Shown here piece after piece: positions 11,801-24,116 of a stretch of 64,000 nt of DNA. The notes below the pieces were generated by a model that had not been told where the DNA came from, did no database searches, and saw nothing but the letters and a program-made list of their open reading frames with translations. Origin of the DNA: Bigelowiella natans CCMP2755. Taxonomy: Eukaryota; Cercozoa; Chlorarachniophyceae. Position 1 is the first letter of the stretch. Every line of letters starts with the position of its first letter. A program made the translations under genes and the position numbers. Location: contig ADNK01000542.1 in NCBI GenBank assembly GCA_000320545.1, positions 28,501 to 92,500 on the forward strand. The letters are read 5' to 3'.

Positions 11801-13415
11801 TGCGAGTAGGTCGAACGCCAACTGGATGAGGAAGTTGTTAGAGGATTTTACACATTTGAAAGAATGACCTTTGTCTTTTTAGTTCTCTCGGAACCGGCCA
11901 GATCGACAAGATGGAGCTTGGACACTTTCACCTTCCCACCTTTTCCCCCAATCGGTCTGGATGCTACGCTAAGAGTGAATATGCCTGATCCCAAGCAAAA
12001 GTCTTGTGTGTATGACAAATCTAGGCGATAAGGATTACTTTGAAGACAAGTTGGATCTTACAGTGCGAACGAGAGGATTGATCGTTCATGGGCGTCGCGC
12101 AAATAACCCGATTTGTGTCCCCGACAAAGAGTAGATTCAACGCATCTTCTTTCGACGCTACGGGAAATTCTCCTTTTGATAAAAGAAACCGCAAAATGTT
12201 TTAGAACAATGTCTACGGGGAGCTCGAAAAGCGACGACCTATATTGGAAAGATGCACCCTTCCATCCATTCCTTCTCTCATTGAAACCTGAGGAAGAAGA
12301 AGAAGAAGAAACGAAGGGACCTCAGGCCACAGTAAAGTTGGCTTTCATAAATTTCTTTCCTTAGGAAGATCTTCCAGCGATTTTCCTTCATGATTTGGAT
12401 CCAGAAGATCGTATCTGCATACCATCACACCCTACTCAAAGACTGTTGACACCACATGCCGGTAGTAGCGCAAACGATCACCCGCTGTTATTGTAGATTT
12501 CTAGATAGGAGAGCTTGACTGTTGTCCTAGAAGAAGTTGAGGGAAATGTAAAGTTCAGGATAATTGAATGAATAATTTCAAAGCGAAATGGATTCATTCA
12601 ATATTAGACTGGTTGAATTGGTACCGTGTGTCTTTTTTCTTTGCCGCCTCTTCGAACACCATCTCTATCGTTCTAGGAATAATTCCTTTTGCGATAGTGA
12701 TAACACATTATGTTAATTGGCAACAGTACGCTTTCCATGCTGCACAACGACGACGATGAGTGGCAGCTTTGTAAGCAAGCCTTCTGCTGTACCTCTATCT
12801 TCATATCGCTCCGGGCCTCCTGTTATCGTGAATGTCTTTCCACTTCCCGTTTGCCCGTATGCGAATATTGTGCCTAAATAAGATAGCATCACCTTATGCT
12901 AACATATCACATGCCACAGGGAATGTTGTGGAGTGTGCAAACTCACCATTGTATCCTTCCATTACGCTCAAAATGATGTCCTTCGCTATTTTGTCGAACA
13001 CCTGCAATCATCTTACACATGGTACCAAGTCTCCCAAGATAAGCGAAGGTGTTTGATACCTCATGTTGTGCTGTCCTTTGATCGAAAACTCCGTCAAATT
13101 TGAACTGCAAAGGGCGTCAAACAATAATTTCACTTCTCCTCGAAGACAAAAGGCAAGAATTTCATGTGCATACTTTGTAGTCTTCTATGTTGTGATTGAC
13201 ATCGCGCCCTTCTTGTCGGTCCCTTAATTTTCAAAGCCATTTAGGACGAGAACAGCACAGCAAAAACAAAACCCATACCTGGGGACTTCAAAGTGTATTA
13301 CACTCGATTCTGAGTCCGTGCTGTACATATTCGAGGCCCGCTTGTGCGGCCGAACCCGGCAGAAAATCTGTACATTTGATATATTAGGCACGCCACACAC
13401 ACAGCCACATTTCAT
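8874..13415 (-). CDS. Kinesin-9 family motor protein (KIF6-like)
   Basis: Plus-end-directed microtubule motor; kinesin-9 members act in cilia and flagella. More than 18 short exons with short introns. From the N-terminus (ATG at 13415): [25 protein letters not shown]; the P-loop [16 protein letters not shown] (about 12850); [17 protein letters not shown] across an intron; switch [17 protein letters not shown] (about 12100); switch [12 protein letters not shown] (about 11900); [36 protein letters not shown] (about 11270). The neck and tail are KIF6-like: [19 protein letters not shown], then [19 protein letters not shown], then a run of small coiled-coil exons to the stop at 8874-8876. Roughly 800 residues. 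All nucleotide- and microtubule-binding motifs are intact. A (GAA)n run at 9922-9961 lies in an intron, as (TTC)n on the sense strand. Exon borders in the motor part are approximate. Confidence 0.92.
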
Positions 13416-14024
13416 CGTCTCATAATGTGTCCCAAATCACATACGTCCACATGGATGGCGTGCCTGTCACATGCCTAGGTAAGGATTGTGCGCTGTAGTG
13501 TCCCATTGCAGATAACCTTGATAGTGCTCATCAAGAGTATATATGAGGCTCTTATCTGAAGTATTGGAAAAATATACGGAGCATGCACTGGGGAGCTGTG
13601 GCCCTCCCCCTTCTACTAGTCGACGTAGAGCCACCACCAACTGATCGTTCGTTGCCGTTACGAGTTGCTCTGCCGGTTACGTTCTAGTTTCCGAGATCTG
13701 TGATGTAAAAATAGCATCCCGAAAATATCTGAATAATTTTTACCAGTTCAATCATCCAATGTCCCACAACTCTTTAGAGAAATATTAGAGCTGAAACTTA
13801 CCTACGTCCAGTTGCAGGGATGAATGATTGTTGCGGAGATGTTGTAGCTGGCACGTTGTGTCGTACTCGCGAGTAACAACCCGTATTTTCCGCCTAAAAA
13901 AAAACGGAATTTGGCGTGCAAAATTCCGTCAAAATAAAGGGGATTTTGAGCGAATTTCTTCTGCTGAGCCAAAAAGATCCAGAGAAAGGGGCCTCAATAG
14001 TATCCAGATATCCCAAGTGAAATA
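13416..14024. other. Divergent intergenic region between kinesin (-) and dehydratase (+)
   Basis: No supported exon. Presumed shared 5' region. Ordinary composition apart from a short A run near 13895. Confidence 0.5.
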
Positions 14025-14667
14025 ATGCTCGGCTCGCGTGTGCTCTTGCGAGGGAGGCAACTGACCCTTTCGTGGAGGCTTTTGCAAGGGTACATTAAAG
14101 GTTTTTGGGGAGTGCGTTGTGTTTATTGAATTACCCTGTACAATTTGGAATAGGGGCGCCATCAAAAGCGCATATCGTAATACCGCTGCCTGCGCTTTCA
14201 GCGCAAAAGCAACCCCGCCTGAACGTTTAAGTTCGGAAGAGTTGTCCTCGCATCTTAGCGAAATGTCTGAATGGAAGATGGCAAGTGACAAAGAAGCTAT
14301 TTGCCGTACTTTGATTTTTGAAGATTTTGTGGAAGCTTGGGGGTTCATGAATTCTGTAGCCCTCTGTGCAGAGAAGGTATTAGCCCTCCGAGCTCATTCA
14401 AATAGAACTTGAACACTCGAAATCTTAATCACTAGGCAAACCATCATCCGGAATGGTTTAATGTCTACAATAAAGTTGAGATCACCCTTAACACGCACGA
14501 CTGTGTCCCACCAGGAATCTCCAAGAAGGTAATCTCATTTTCAGATGAGGGGTTTCCCGAATGTACGTCATCACTGAAAACATAAAAATGAATCTGTCGC
14601 CACTTTTTTTTAGGACATTAAACTTGCTCGTGAGATTGACATTTTGGCTTCAAAGTTAAAGGCATGA
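14025..14667 (+). CDS. Pterin-4a-carbinolamine dehydratase with mitochondrial-type presequence
   Basis: Dehydrates 4a-hydroxy-tetrahydropterins; in algae and plants mitochondrial or plastid forms are tied to pterin recycling and molybdenum cofactor metabolism. Exons 14025-14089, 14169-14376, 14436-14528 and 14614-14667 join in phase to 139 residues. Seen: [20 protein letters not shown], then [16 protein letters not shown] and the downstream THD, which supply the family His-His...Trp...His-Asp pattern. Exon 1 ([20 protein letters not shown]) is Arg-rich, lacks acids and is amphipathic, a typical mitochondrial targeting sequence. It is read only if the 79-nt intron from 14090 is removed. Dehydratase identity is firm; targeting is inferred. 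Confidence 0.92.
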
Positions 14668-15181
14668 AGGACATGTCCAGATGCCAGGACAAAGTGAAAT
14701 TTCAGGTCGCCCATGCAATTGGAGTGCGAAGTCATCGATGCAAGATTGTTCCATTGATGCTGCTTTTATTTATATCTGGCTCACCTTAGTACAGACATAC
14801 CATTGTTGGTAGTATCTGCGTAAGTGGGATGAGAACAGGTGGAGAAGAGGCAGCGAGGTCGATCGAGGTGGAGAAGAGCAGATAATTCAAGTTCTATCAT
14901 ATTTTACTCGTATGTAGCTGGGCATCGTGCGTGTATACAGCAAATCAATTGATATGAGTTATCCTACAAGACTGACTATGATTAGAACAGGCTTTGTACG
15001 GCCACGCATATGTCAAATATGTATATTGGCGCATGCGCAGCACGTGCATTATTCATACATGGAACGCGCCCTCGCCCTATTTGAGCAACATGGCTTCAAT
15101 TATGCGTGATGGTGTCATGACTGAGACCGCACCAGCTGTGTTGTGGAAGCATCGTGCGCACAAATATTTATAAATATTTTT

Positions 15182-15214
<33 letters not shown>

Positions 15215-15418
15215 GTGTGTGTACGTGTACGTGTATGTGTATGATATCTTGACTGCATATGCTATGTTGCATACGTGTATGCTGCGGTCATGAACTTGGT
15301 GCATTTCGGCACGACGATAATGCGGTGTACTACTTGATCAAACTTGTTGATGTCTATTTATCGCATACATCGACCAATGTATGGCCAGCTCCCCATCCTG
15401 TAAAATCAAATGAAAACC
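14668..15418. repeat. Palindrome-rich convergent intergenic island 3
   Basis: Between the dehydratase (+) and the NicO-like gene (-). Densest at 14890-15310, with GCGCATGCGC at 15029-15038, many CATATG, CATGC and GTATAC words, and a (TA)n run at 15183-15212. No exon supported. Confidence 0.6.
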
Positions 15419-16861
15419 CTATGGGGGAATTTCCTTTACTGTACGAAGTTGGACTAGCGATTTCGCTTGCCAAAAGGAACTGAAAATTAACACCAATCCT
15501 CCCAGGATTGCGATGATGGAACTGAACATGGATAATCGTACTGGTAGATCTGGGACATCAAGCTGCTGGCGTAACGTGACGCTCACCTATTCATCGAATT
15601 CAATACGTAGTGACCAATTGCTTTGATGCAATATTTGCGATCGGTATAAAAATACCTGTCCTACTGAGCCTGTAAACAAACTCATGGCTATTGTCGTTCC
15701 CAGACAAAAGGCAAGAAGATAAACACCTAGATAGCTGAAATTGACGACCTTTCTAATCCAATAGTTTAATTTCTACCTGCTGTCTGCCATGAAGGCTGCA
15801 TTAAAGCTGGCAAAAGAACTATGTTTCACGAAATGGGACTCCTATTTCAATGAGTGTTAAATTCCACCTGGTATGACTCCCATCAGGTGCCCCGTCCCGC
15901 TGAAGCCATGAAAAATTCCCTGAAAATGCCGCATAAAAATGTGAAGACCTAGCAGTTGCCGATATATAGCAAAACAACCGTGGCAATAACAGCTCGAGGC
16001 CCCAGTTGGTACGTGCGAGACATATGAGCATCGTACCTAAACAGTGGTAAGCATTTCAGCTCATGTAAATGCTATTTATAAATTCTATGACTCAACTCGT
16101 CGTGAGAATGTCCATGTCCGCTGGAAGAGCTCCTGAGAATTAAAATTAATTAATAATACTACGTTCATTTGGATGCGTCATGAAACAGACCCTGCATTCT
16201 GCGACGGCAGAGCTGACATTTCGATATCGTCATGTTTCTTATTCCGGTATTTGTAGTGCTCTCTTGTCCTAATGTAGGTGGGTTGATTAGGAACTTGTTG
16301 GACTTATATCTGACATCAGTTGTACTCTTTCAGTCCATAAAGCCCAATAAGGATGAGTGTGACTCCCACACCAGCCTCAAGAAAATCCGAAAGACTCAGG
16401 ATGTCAAATGAACTCTGCAAAAAACAACATAATTCACTTGGGTTAGTGGCTTTTCTGGGTGTAAGAAAACGCACAGCATTGAACGTTGTGGTACTTTCAT
16501 CGTGAAGGCAATGCCTCCCATCATGCTAGCACCGAGGCCGTGCCCTAGACCCCACAGCCCACCAACACGTCCAGAAACGTACCAAGGCTTACCCCTAAAT
16601 TGTTCAAGTAAATACTTGAAGGATCTGACGAATAAATATAACTACATGCACAGAGGAAGGAGCGCTGCCATATGATCTGGGCCTGAAAAAATATATATGG
16701 AAGTTCTCATTTCTTCAGAAATTCGCTGGAAAATCGAACACAGGAAACACACCTGTGATCGCATGAAGCCCTCCCGCAATCATTCCGGCAGCAAGAGCCG
16801 CAAAAATGCCTCCGTCGAGGGATTTTTCATCGTGATTTGTAGCCATTGTCTCAACTTCCAT
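15419..16861 (-). CDS. NicO/UreH-like multi-spanning membrane protein (high-affinity nickel-transport family type)
   Basis: Polytopic membrane protein of the type found in plant organelles and annotated as nickel-transport family or UreH-like; the true substrate is unknown. About eight to nine small exons. In order: MATNHDEKSLDGGIFAALAA running into GMIAGGLHAITGPDHMAALL, GRVGGLWGLGHGLGASMMGG, DFLEAGVGVTLILIGLYGLK, QLGPRAVIATVVLLYIGNC, GIFHGFSGTGHLMGVIPG, YLGVYLLAFCLGTTIAMSLF, and a last TM exon ending in VKEIPP before the TAG at 15419-15421. The two His-bearing helices (LHAITGPDH and GLGHGLG) and the later HGFSGTGHL repeat mirror each other, as expected of an internally duplicated transporter. 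Start placed at an ATG (16861); an upstream exon with a plastid or mitochondrial leader is possible. Confidence 0.75.
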
Positions 16862-17194
16862 GGAGTTGAATCGAGCTTGGAATGCTCTTTGCGTTCACGA
16901 TGCGAACTACGAGGCGCTAAGCATGCCCCTTTCGCTTTCGGCTCGAGAGATGTTATTGGATAGACAGATGACGACATCCTTTCTTGGTTGTCGTTGCATT
17001 GATATCCTCGAGGAGGCAAGGATGAATTACAAAATTTGCGAGTCTGCCTGCAAACTATGATGAGCGACAATACATACCTTGACCAAGGATGACACAGCAA
17101 ATACCTTCCCGCGCAAAAACATGCGATCCCTACCGAGTAAAAATTGGGAAATACAGGTGAGTTTCTGACTGAGTCAAGGATATTATTTGTCTAA
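16862..17194. other. Divergent intergenic region
   Basis: Between the NicO-like gene (-) and the next gene (+). No exon supported; may include an unseen 5' exon of the NicO-like gene. Confidence 0.4.
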
Positions 17195-19050
17195 ATGCAC
17201 CGAATTAGTACCCTTCTCGCCCCCAAAGGCTCCTCATCCGAAAATCTCCACAAAAAGGCTTTGGCGCCCGCTGTCTCTGAGGTAGGTGGAAGGACATCCA
17301 TTCTTAGGCACGGGTTTGGTCTAAATCACACAAGTAATATCTGCTTAGTTTCCTACCGTTGGCACGATATCATGGAAGCCTTCCTGGACGCCTACCCCCA
17401 CTACCAAAATGATAAGGAGAACATCGATCCGAACGTGATCAATATGCTGAGTAATTTGGACGATGAATTTGAAAAGCAATTAAAGAAGACCAGTAAGATT
17501 ACTTCTAGCTGCAGACGACGGTTCACAAGAAAAGGCCTCTCGCAAAGAAATGCACGGGTTCAGTTAGAATTTGCAACGCCACCCTCCCGTGATAGACAAC
17601 AACGACTTGGTAATGAATTTGATTCTGGGAGTAGAACAAAGGACCAGAGGTAGAACAACGAATATGATATAAATACATAATCATAAATTTTGATAGTTAC
17701 TGGTTATTCTGACAATTGAATACCTACTGGCAAGTAGGTTTCCGTTGAACAAAATTGACTCGGCAACTAGATTTGCTACGCTGAATCACGCATTTTCTTC
17801 GGCGAAGAAAGATGGCCCCAAGCCATCTTCAAGTGAAATCGGAGCTTCATGTGGAGTGGGAAAAGAAGACTTTTCGCGAGTCGGAACTGAAGTACAAGTC
17901 CTGTCTTCGGTAGCGAAGTTTACATTATTAAGTCGATCTTCTTTATTCATTATTCCTCTGTATCTTTTTCTCCTCTGCTCTGCAAGATTCTCTATGACAG
18001 AACTTCAAGTGTTGAGGAATGCAGTGATGTCCTTGGCTATATTCGGGACCAGATGAAGAACCTTTCCAATAAACCTCAACAGCTTGCAAGAGAGCTAGAA
18101 CCCTTGATTTCAAATCTGGGAGACCAGTTTTCAATAACGCGGAGCACTAAAGAGTACAAAGCTGAGGTACGGTCAATCCGAGCATGAATAAATAAATTAA
18201 TGTGCACAGATCATGCCCTCAAAACCGATTGTTATCCGACCGGCTCATCCAATCGATGTTAGGTTCTTCAACTAATGGAAGATCTGATCGATTGTCTTAA
18301 GGAAAACTGCAGGCCATTCCTCAAAAATGTAAAATGGCGTCTTCTCTCTTGCTATTCTTGATCCATTCTCACAAAAAATTTATTTCAGTGGAACGAGGCT
18401 CTTAATGAAGGTGTGCGTCTGGATACTGAAACTTCGATTATCCACTTAATCAATGCCAGAATTTTTCTAATTTGGGTGCAAATTATACATCAGGACAATG
18501 CCATGAAAATTGGTTTTCACGTAGATCTTTTGCATCTAAGGTCTGTTATCATTTGACCTTCAAACAAAAAGAGACATATTGGATCGTTTCGCTCATCGTA
18601 TTATAAAGACAGTAGAGGCACGATTTGATACATTTTCTGAAGATTCTCTTGTTCCATGTAAACAAAACCGATAACTAAGGTGCAGCAAAATTTTGTACCC
18701 AACGAATACGAAGCATTGGGCAGCGTTCAGAACGACAGAAAGAGTCTAGGATCGCTGAAGGAGAGGGTCGGAGTACTCATAATGGGGAAAGGCTGCTGTT
18801 AACTGATGATGTTGATGGTTAGGTTTCCCCGACGGATAATATTGTATCCGGTATGAAGGACCCTGAAATTCGTCAAACATCTTCTGGAGAACCTCATAAA
18901 TGTTTGAGATACCGTGGGACACCTCAGCCGACTTCGTCAGCTTCCTCGGAAACCAGCAATACGAGTTCTAGTAGCTTCAAAATCGGGAAACTTTCAATCC
19001 TTATTTTGATTTCATTGCTTTTAGTCGCACTATCTTTGCTGAAGATCTAA
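17195..19050 (+). CDS. Uncharacterised multi-exon protein with C-terminal membrane anchor
   Basis: No family recognised. The first coding stretch (from ATG 17195) holds EAFLDAYPHYQNDKENIDPN and a basic region (RRRFTRKGLSQRNAR). Further exons at about 17740-17930, 18000-18165 (IRDQMKNLSNKPQQLAREL), 18265-18329 (LQLMEDLIDCLKENCRPFL), 18390-18541 (IHLINARIFLIWVQIIHQDN), 18573-18660 and 18680-18800 read as helical, mostly soluble segments. The last exon is Ser-rich and ends ILILISLLLVALSLLKI, a single hydrophobic helix with almost nothing after it, so the protein should be tail-anchored facing the cytosol. The N-terminal exons may be one exon or split near 17285, and some joining phases were not settled. 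Confidence 0.6.
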
Positions 19051-20000
19051 ACACTCATTCCCATTATACTGAATTTTAAGACAGTAAATGAAGTAGGATC
19101 AATTTAAGTGAGCTATCAGTCGTTCGAAAGTTAGGAATGCGTTCAATAGCGTTCTATTCGCACGCACGGAAATTAGGATCGCACCTATAGTGCGCTGTAT
19201 GCATACAAAAAAGAATTGTCCGAATAATTTATTAAAAGGAATTATTTTATGTTGGATATTGGCGGATGCTGTGTGTAGTGTGCAACATATACAGAGAGAA
19301 ACAACGCTCTGCATATGGGCTTTCGGCTTAGTAGTGTAGCCATACGTGTGTGCACATGATTACTATGATTACGTTTGAAAAGCTATGATTCCTGCACGGA
19401 CGTGATGCGTATGCATTATGGCTATTACTCCGCCTTCGATGAGCGCGGAGACGCATTTGCATGCAGGGTATTTGTGGCGGTGGGTGCTGTCCCGCAAATA
19501 TGCACCAGCTACACCTGACTGTGAACTCGACACGCACGCTCGACGTGAAGTAAATAAGCGTAGTGCTTATAAGAAAACCGCATAGCAAATGTGTAGTTGT
19601 CTGCGCTGCCGTGCCATGGATGTAACTGTATACGGCGTATATGCGTTGCCAAAAAAATGATTAGAAGATTTAGCTTCGTCTATCTACTAGATCTACAGTC
19701 ACATGCCAAGCTAGCTAAGCGATTAGCGTGCATCTCTTCCTTGCCCTGTTGCTGACTATAGGCCAGTATGTCTATTCTTTTATACAAGATGATGACTGCG
19801 TCGCAGAGCTGTATAGCTGGTGTAATTTCTTGTGTCTATTACTGAATCGCTGCATCGCTGCCATATGCTATCCACTGTGGTTACATGTGTGCGCCATTGT
19901 AATTGGCAACACGTTGTCGATTCGTGATTGCGTGATGTCGACAACGAAAATAGATTTGATTATTCCATTAACATTATGGCGGCTTTCTTGCTGCTTTGTG
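19051..20000. repeat. Palindrome-rich convergent intergenic island 4
   Basis: Between the tail-anchored gene (+) and the dioxygenase (-). Densest at about 19180-19730. Contains inverted repeats such as AATAATT at 19223-19229 with AATTATT at 19240-19246, plus GCATGC, AGCTAGCT and CATATG words. Open frames here look non-coding. Confidence 0.6.
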
Positions 20001-21679
20001 TCATTCAGCTGTCTCTTTCAACATAGCTTTTCTGTAAGGCTCCATGTCCATTCCGAATTTAGAGTATCGCGCAGCTACAGCTGCAAGAGTAAATTTATTC
20101 CAGTACCTATGCCCCTTTTTCACACGACCAAACAAAGCATCATCAAGGCATTCTATGCGGAGACAATTTTTCGAGAGAAAACAAAAGTTCAATGATTCAC
20201 CGGTTCTGGGAATCCAAGGACAGTCCTTTGTGGAGGCAACAGGTTAGCGATTGTGCTTTCCAATCTTCGTTCAGGCCAACAAAGCAGATAGTTCCTTTTC
20301 GCCCACCCACCTTGCCAGTTGCCGATCCTAATTACCATTTCAAACCACGAGGCTCACCATCATTGTCATGAAGAGCATGGAAGAAAGAGTTGGCGTGAGT
20401 GAATTATTTGTGGGGAAAGCACCACTCGGCATCCTTCCTTCTGTACGTAATGTTCATCACATATCTCTGAGCTCCTGGCGTGACCCTTGTACCTCGGTGC
20501 CATAGGTCCTGTCTGAATTAGATGGCACACATCTTCGATGACGAAAGGATTTCATTGCTGATTTGTTCAATCAAGAGTAAATTAGCACATCGATTCTCAC
20601 CTATAGACAAGTAGACTTCCCTTCTTGTAACGAGTGCAAACTTCCCTTTTGTATAGGGATTGCCTGAACTTGTACACATCTGGATTCCTACTTCTGTAAT
20701 TCGTCTCAGCCATCTCGCGGTCGTTAATCCAATGGCCAGTTACTCCAGGGGTAAGCACTGACGCTCCAGGCGTGTATGCAGGATCTTCCTTCCCTTCTCT
20801 GAGAACAACAGCTGTACCTCCTGCACACTTTTCATAGTCGGAAAGGTATAGGATGAATGATACAGCGTCCGGGTTGTCCCAGTTAGAAGGGTGGACAAGG
20901 GTGTGCTGTATATGATAACAAGCAAATGTTAGCGCTCAATATCTAGTCACATATGTGTATGATTGAGCACATTTGGATAGTCGCAATGAATTCTTTGGTC
21001 GTGAGATTCTCTCGGTTTACGCTTTTCAAAACGTTTTTTGTCCACCCCCGTCTTCTCCCATGCTTCGGCTTGGGTCAGCCTGAGAGAAACGAATAAGCAT
21101 TACCTTCCGAATACTACATAGTGATTCGAAATAAGTAGCAAATACCGGACACAAGTTGTGCCCAGAAGTTGCTTGGCGATGCGGATGATGTCCATGTGAA
21201 CGGAGGCCTGATTTATGGATTTTGCGGGGCTCGGGAATCTGTGACAAGAAGACATTTCAGTTCAGAGAAATAGCGCGTGTGTAATAGGTACGTTAGCTCG
21301 CCCTCGATTCCAAATTTCGTTCCACCACCGCCTGATGTGCCAAGGAAAGTACAGCAAACTTAGTAAACGCTCCGATCGAAACACGTGTTAGAAGCACCGG
21401 CTATATCCCCGATTTCAGTCCTCCGTTCCCCCGAGCAAATGAAGAGGTTTATGAAAAATCAAAATTTGGAAGGCAATGAGGTTTCTGTTAGGATATCAAG
21501 ATTGTCTTCTACCTAAGCGATTCAACGAGTTGTTCCGAGAGCACGCCGGATAAGTGGAGCGCTCCTTTGGACCTCCACGTCTCCACTTGGTCACCACTAA
21601 GGATTTCTTTGGTTTTCCCTATTTTAGCCGGTTCAGGGTCGAAGAAGGACCCACTGCCAAGTGTCGCTGTGCTGGCCAT
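20001..21679 (-). CDS. Phytanoyl-CoA dioxygenase-like 2-oxoglutarate/Fe(II) oxygenase
   Basis: Predicted non-haem iron hydroxylase. ATG at 21677-21679 (MASTATLGSGSFFDPEPAK). Exons run through GGGTKFGIEGE (about 21310), SINQASVHMDIIRIAKQLLG (about 21170-21230), an exon with QRIHCDYPN that supplies the iron-binding His-x-Asp, an exon at about 20700-20930 (HPSNWDNPDAVSFILYLSDY ... CAGGTAVVLREG), then LWHRGTRVTPGAQRY, which supplies the distal iron-binding His and the Arg that binds 2-oxoglutarate. The C-terminus ends GMDMEPYRKAMLKETAE before the stop at 20001-20003. All catalytic residues are in place. Substrate unknown; sequence contains no strong targeting signal. Minor exon borders near 20300-20480 and 21430-21480 are approximate. 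Confidence 0.85.
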
Positions 21680-22103
21680 TGTGGAACAGTGTTGAGGAGA
21701 TGACGACGTAGACCCCCACCCTCACAACAGCGTTTTCGGTCGTCCTTGATAGTGTTAGGATTCGCAGAACAAAATCGGCTGAAAAGGCCTGTCGTAGGTG
21801 GCTGATCGCCCATAGTAAAGAGGAAATTCCCCGCACAACTTCTTATGTTTTCTCGGGTTTTCTGTACATTTCGCCCTACTGTTTAACTGCTCTCATTTAT
21901 TAGCGGGCATGTTCATGTTGTCGTTCCAAGCTGATGATCTAGATCCTTCCTCGGGTTTATCGGCCTCAAACTCTTGTTAATTCCCTGCGACAACGTTCCT
22001 TGGATGTCGCATGCATACAAAATACCAGCAGTCTGCTAGGACGCCATTTGCAAGGCCTTTTCCCGAGAGATCTCACTAGACCCTCCCACGTCGTAGCCAG
22101 GGA
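21680..22103. other. Divergent intergenic region
   Basis: Between the dioxygenase (-) and the TMEM144-like gene (+). No exon supported and no dense palindrome patch. Confidence 0.5.
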
Positions 22104-23793
22104 ATGGGGGAGCCGGAATTTGTCGAGACCTGCGGCGACGGGGAGCAGCGCGAGCTTGGTGTTGGGGATGAGCAAAGTAAAGAAAGTTTCTACACACAGC
22201 GTGAACTTGGAGAGGAATTCTTCCGCAGACGCGTGCGAATTGCAGGGGCTGTTGTTATCTGCATTGGAGTTGCAATAATTGCTCTCACTGTGGTGCTTGT
22301 CAGCGTGAGTGGGGCAAAATCATTTAAAAGTACAAGCCAATCACGAAATCTTCAAAGTCCTATCGGTTGGGTTGCGGTTGTTGGTGCCGTAATACTGTTT
22401 GGATCATGTGGGATAATGTTCAAAGAGCCGCCTCAGAAGCAGCAGCCTGGGGATCATGAGGAGGAGGCACCCCGAACAAGCTCCCCACCCGACCCAGTTC
22501 TATTTCAGGCATTTAATGCCTGTGGTATTTTCACAGCTGCCATTCCGCTTCTGCTGTATGAAGTAGCGATGTGCGTAAAAGAAGGAGACTCTCCATTCCA
22601 TTTTTTCGATCCGCTTGGAATTGTGGGAGCAGTCGACATCCTTGTGATTTGCTACCTCGCAGCCCGCGCAGTACGCTTAATAGGCTATTCAACAGCACCG
22701 GCGATTTGGTCCGGTGTGGGAATGGTGACGGCTTTTATATGGGGACTTATAGCTTTTGGCGAGGAGGTGGCCAACATGTATCTTGCAACTGCAGCACTCT
22801 TGCTCTTAATAACAGGAGTTTTGAATGTTGCACGAATTAAGCAGCTATCCTCGCAATCCCCTTCGACAGGAGTAGACTCTGACCATCAGTATGAAGTTAA
22901 ACACCAGCTTGTTCCCGCCATCGTAGAAGAGGGAAAGGAGGTGAGGGAAATGATAAGAATCCCAACCACCGTCGTGTCAGATATTGGTGAAAACGAAGCA
23001 GAGGAAGGGAAGGAACGAGAAGAGGAGGGGGACAACACCAAGATGAGAGGGTGGACAGAGACAGAAAGCCTTGCAGAAAGATCTGTCATTAAGGGATCTG
23101 AAGGCGATCGACATCAGGATTCGTGCAGCGCACACGCGAGGAGTCTCACGTGCAGTAGTTCTGGAAGCATGCTGGGTGGCTTCGGATTATGTGTTCTGAC
23201 TGGACTGCTCGACGGATCTCTGATGGTATATCATCTTCCCTTGATTCCCCCAGTTATAAGGATTTTTCATATGACTTACCTGTTATTTTGTCGAACGCAA
23301 TCAGGTGCCGTATAAGATGCACTTGGCTGGCAAACGTAGCGTCACAGAAGAAGGCGAAAATTCTCTTAGAACAACGTTTGCGTATCTCGCGTCGTTCGGC
23401 TTAGGCGCTTTGATCACGATTCCATGGTTAGTTTTCCTGGCTTTTTGGCAGAGTCGTTGCGCTTTGCATCGTCAGAGGGGAGTCTCTGCCAACAACCAAA
23501 GTTTCTGCACCCATTTTGCCTCAAAGCTTCACCGGGCTGCTGTGCCAGGTCTGGTGACGGGTATCCTCTGGACAATGGGAAACTTTCTTTCTGTTCATGC
23601 AACCGAGTATTTAGGCATGTCAGTAGGCTTCCCTCTTACCCAGACTTGCATTCTTATAAATGCGTCCTGGGGAATATTCTTTTTCCATGAGATAGATTTG
23701 AGAAGTAATAGGGGTCAGCTTTTCAGGTTCCTACTGGCTCTGTGCACCATAATTGCGGGTGCGGCATTGCTGAGTCAGGCCGCTAAAGCCTGA
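22104..23793 (+). CDS. TMEM144-like (DMT superfamily) membrane transporter
   Basis: Two exons, 22104-23225 and 23305-23793, join in phase 0 across a 79-nt intron to 536 residues. About ten TM helices: one near residue 55 (GAVVICIGVAIIALTVVLV), GWVAVVGAVILFGSCGIMF, further pairs to residue ~240, then a cytosolic acidic loop (~250-350), then the second half from LGGFGLCVLTGLLDGSLM. The second exon carries GILWTMGNFLSVHATEYLG and SVGFPLTQTCILINASWGIF, the half-repeat typical of TMEM144/GRP-type sugar transporters. Longer than animal TMEM144 because of the N-terminal tail and the central acidic loop. Substrate not known; sugar transport is a family-based guess. Confidence 0.85.
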
Positions 23794-24081
23794 ATTTAGT
23801 TGAAGTTGCTCACGAAGATCATGAAATCAATGGTGCATCATGAGCTAGCAATGCAACCAATTTGCAATTGCTGTATCCATTGTCACTGTATTTTGTAACA
23901 TAGCAACGCTTAGAACTGTTTAACTTTGTTACAAATGTGCTGGTTCGCACCCACTGTCCGCTCCGTGTGTGCTTTGAACAATAGACATTTATACGTACAC
24001 ATGATGCATGTAATGCACATAACATGTGCTGTGTCTATGTGTGATGCATGTAAATATGTATAAATGTGTATACATTATAAC

Positions 24082-24116
<35 letters not shown>

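Noticed and set aside
19728-20195. Plus-strand frame of 155 residues opposite the dioxygenase end
   Set aside because: Overlaps the real minus-strand C-terminal exon (GMDMEPYRKAMLKETAE) and lies partly in a palindrome island.
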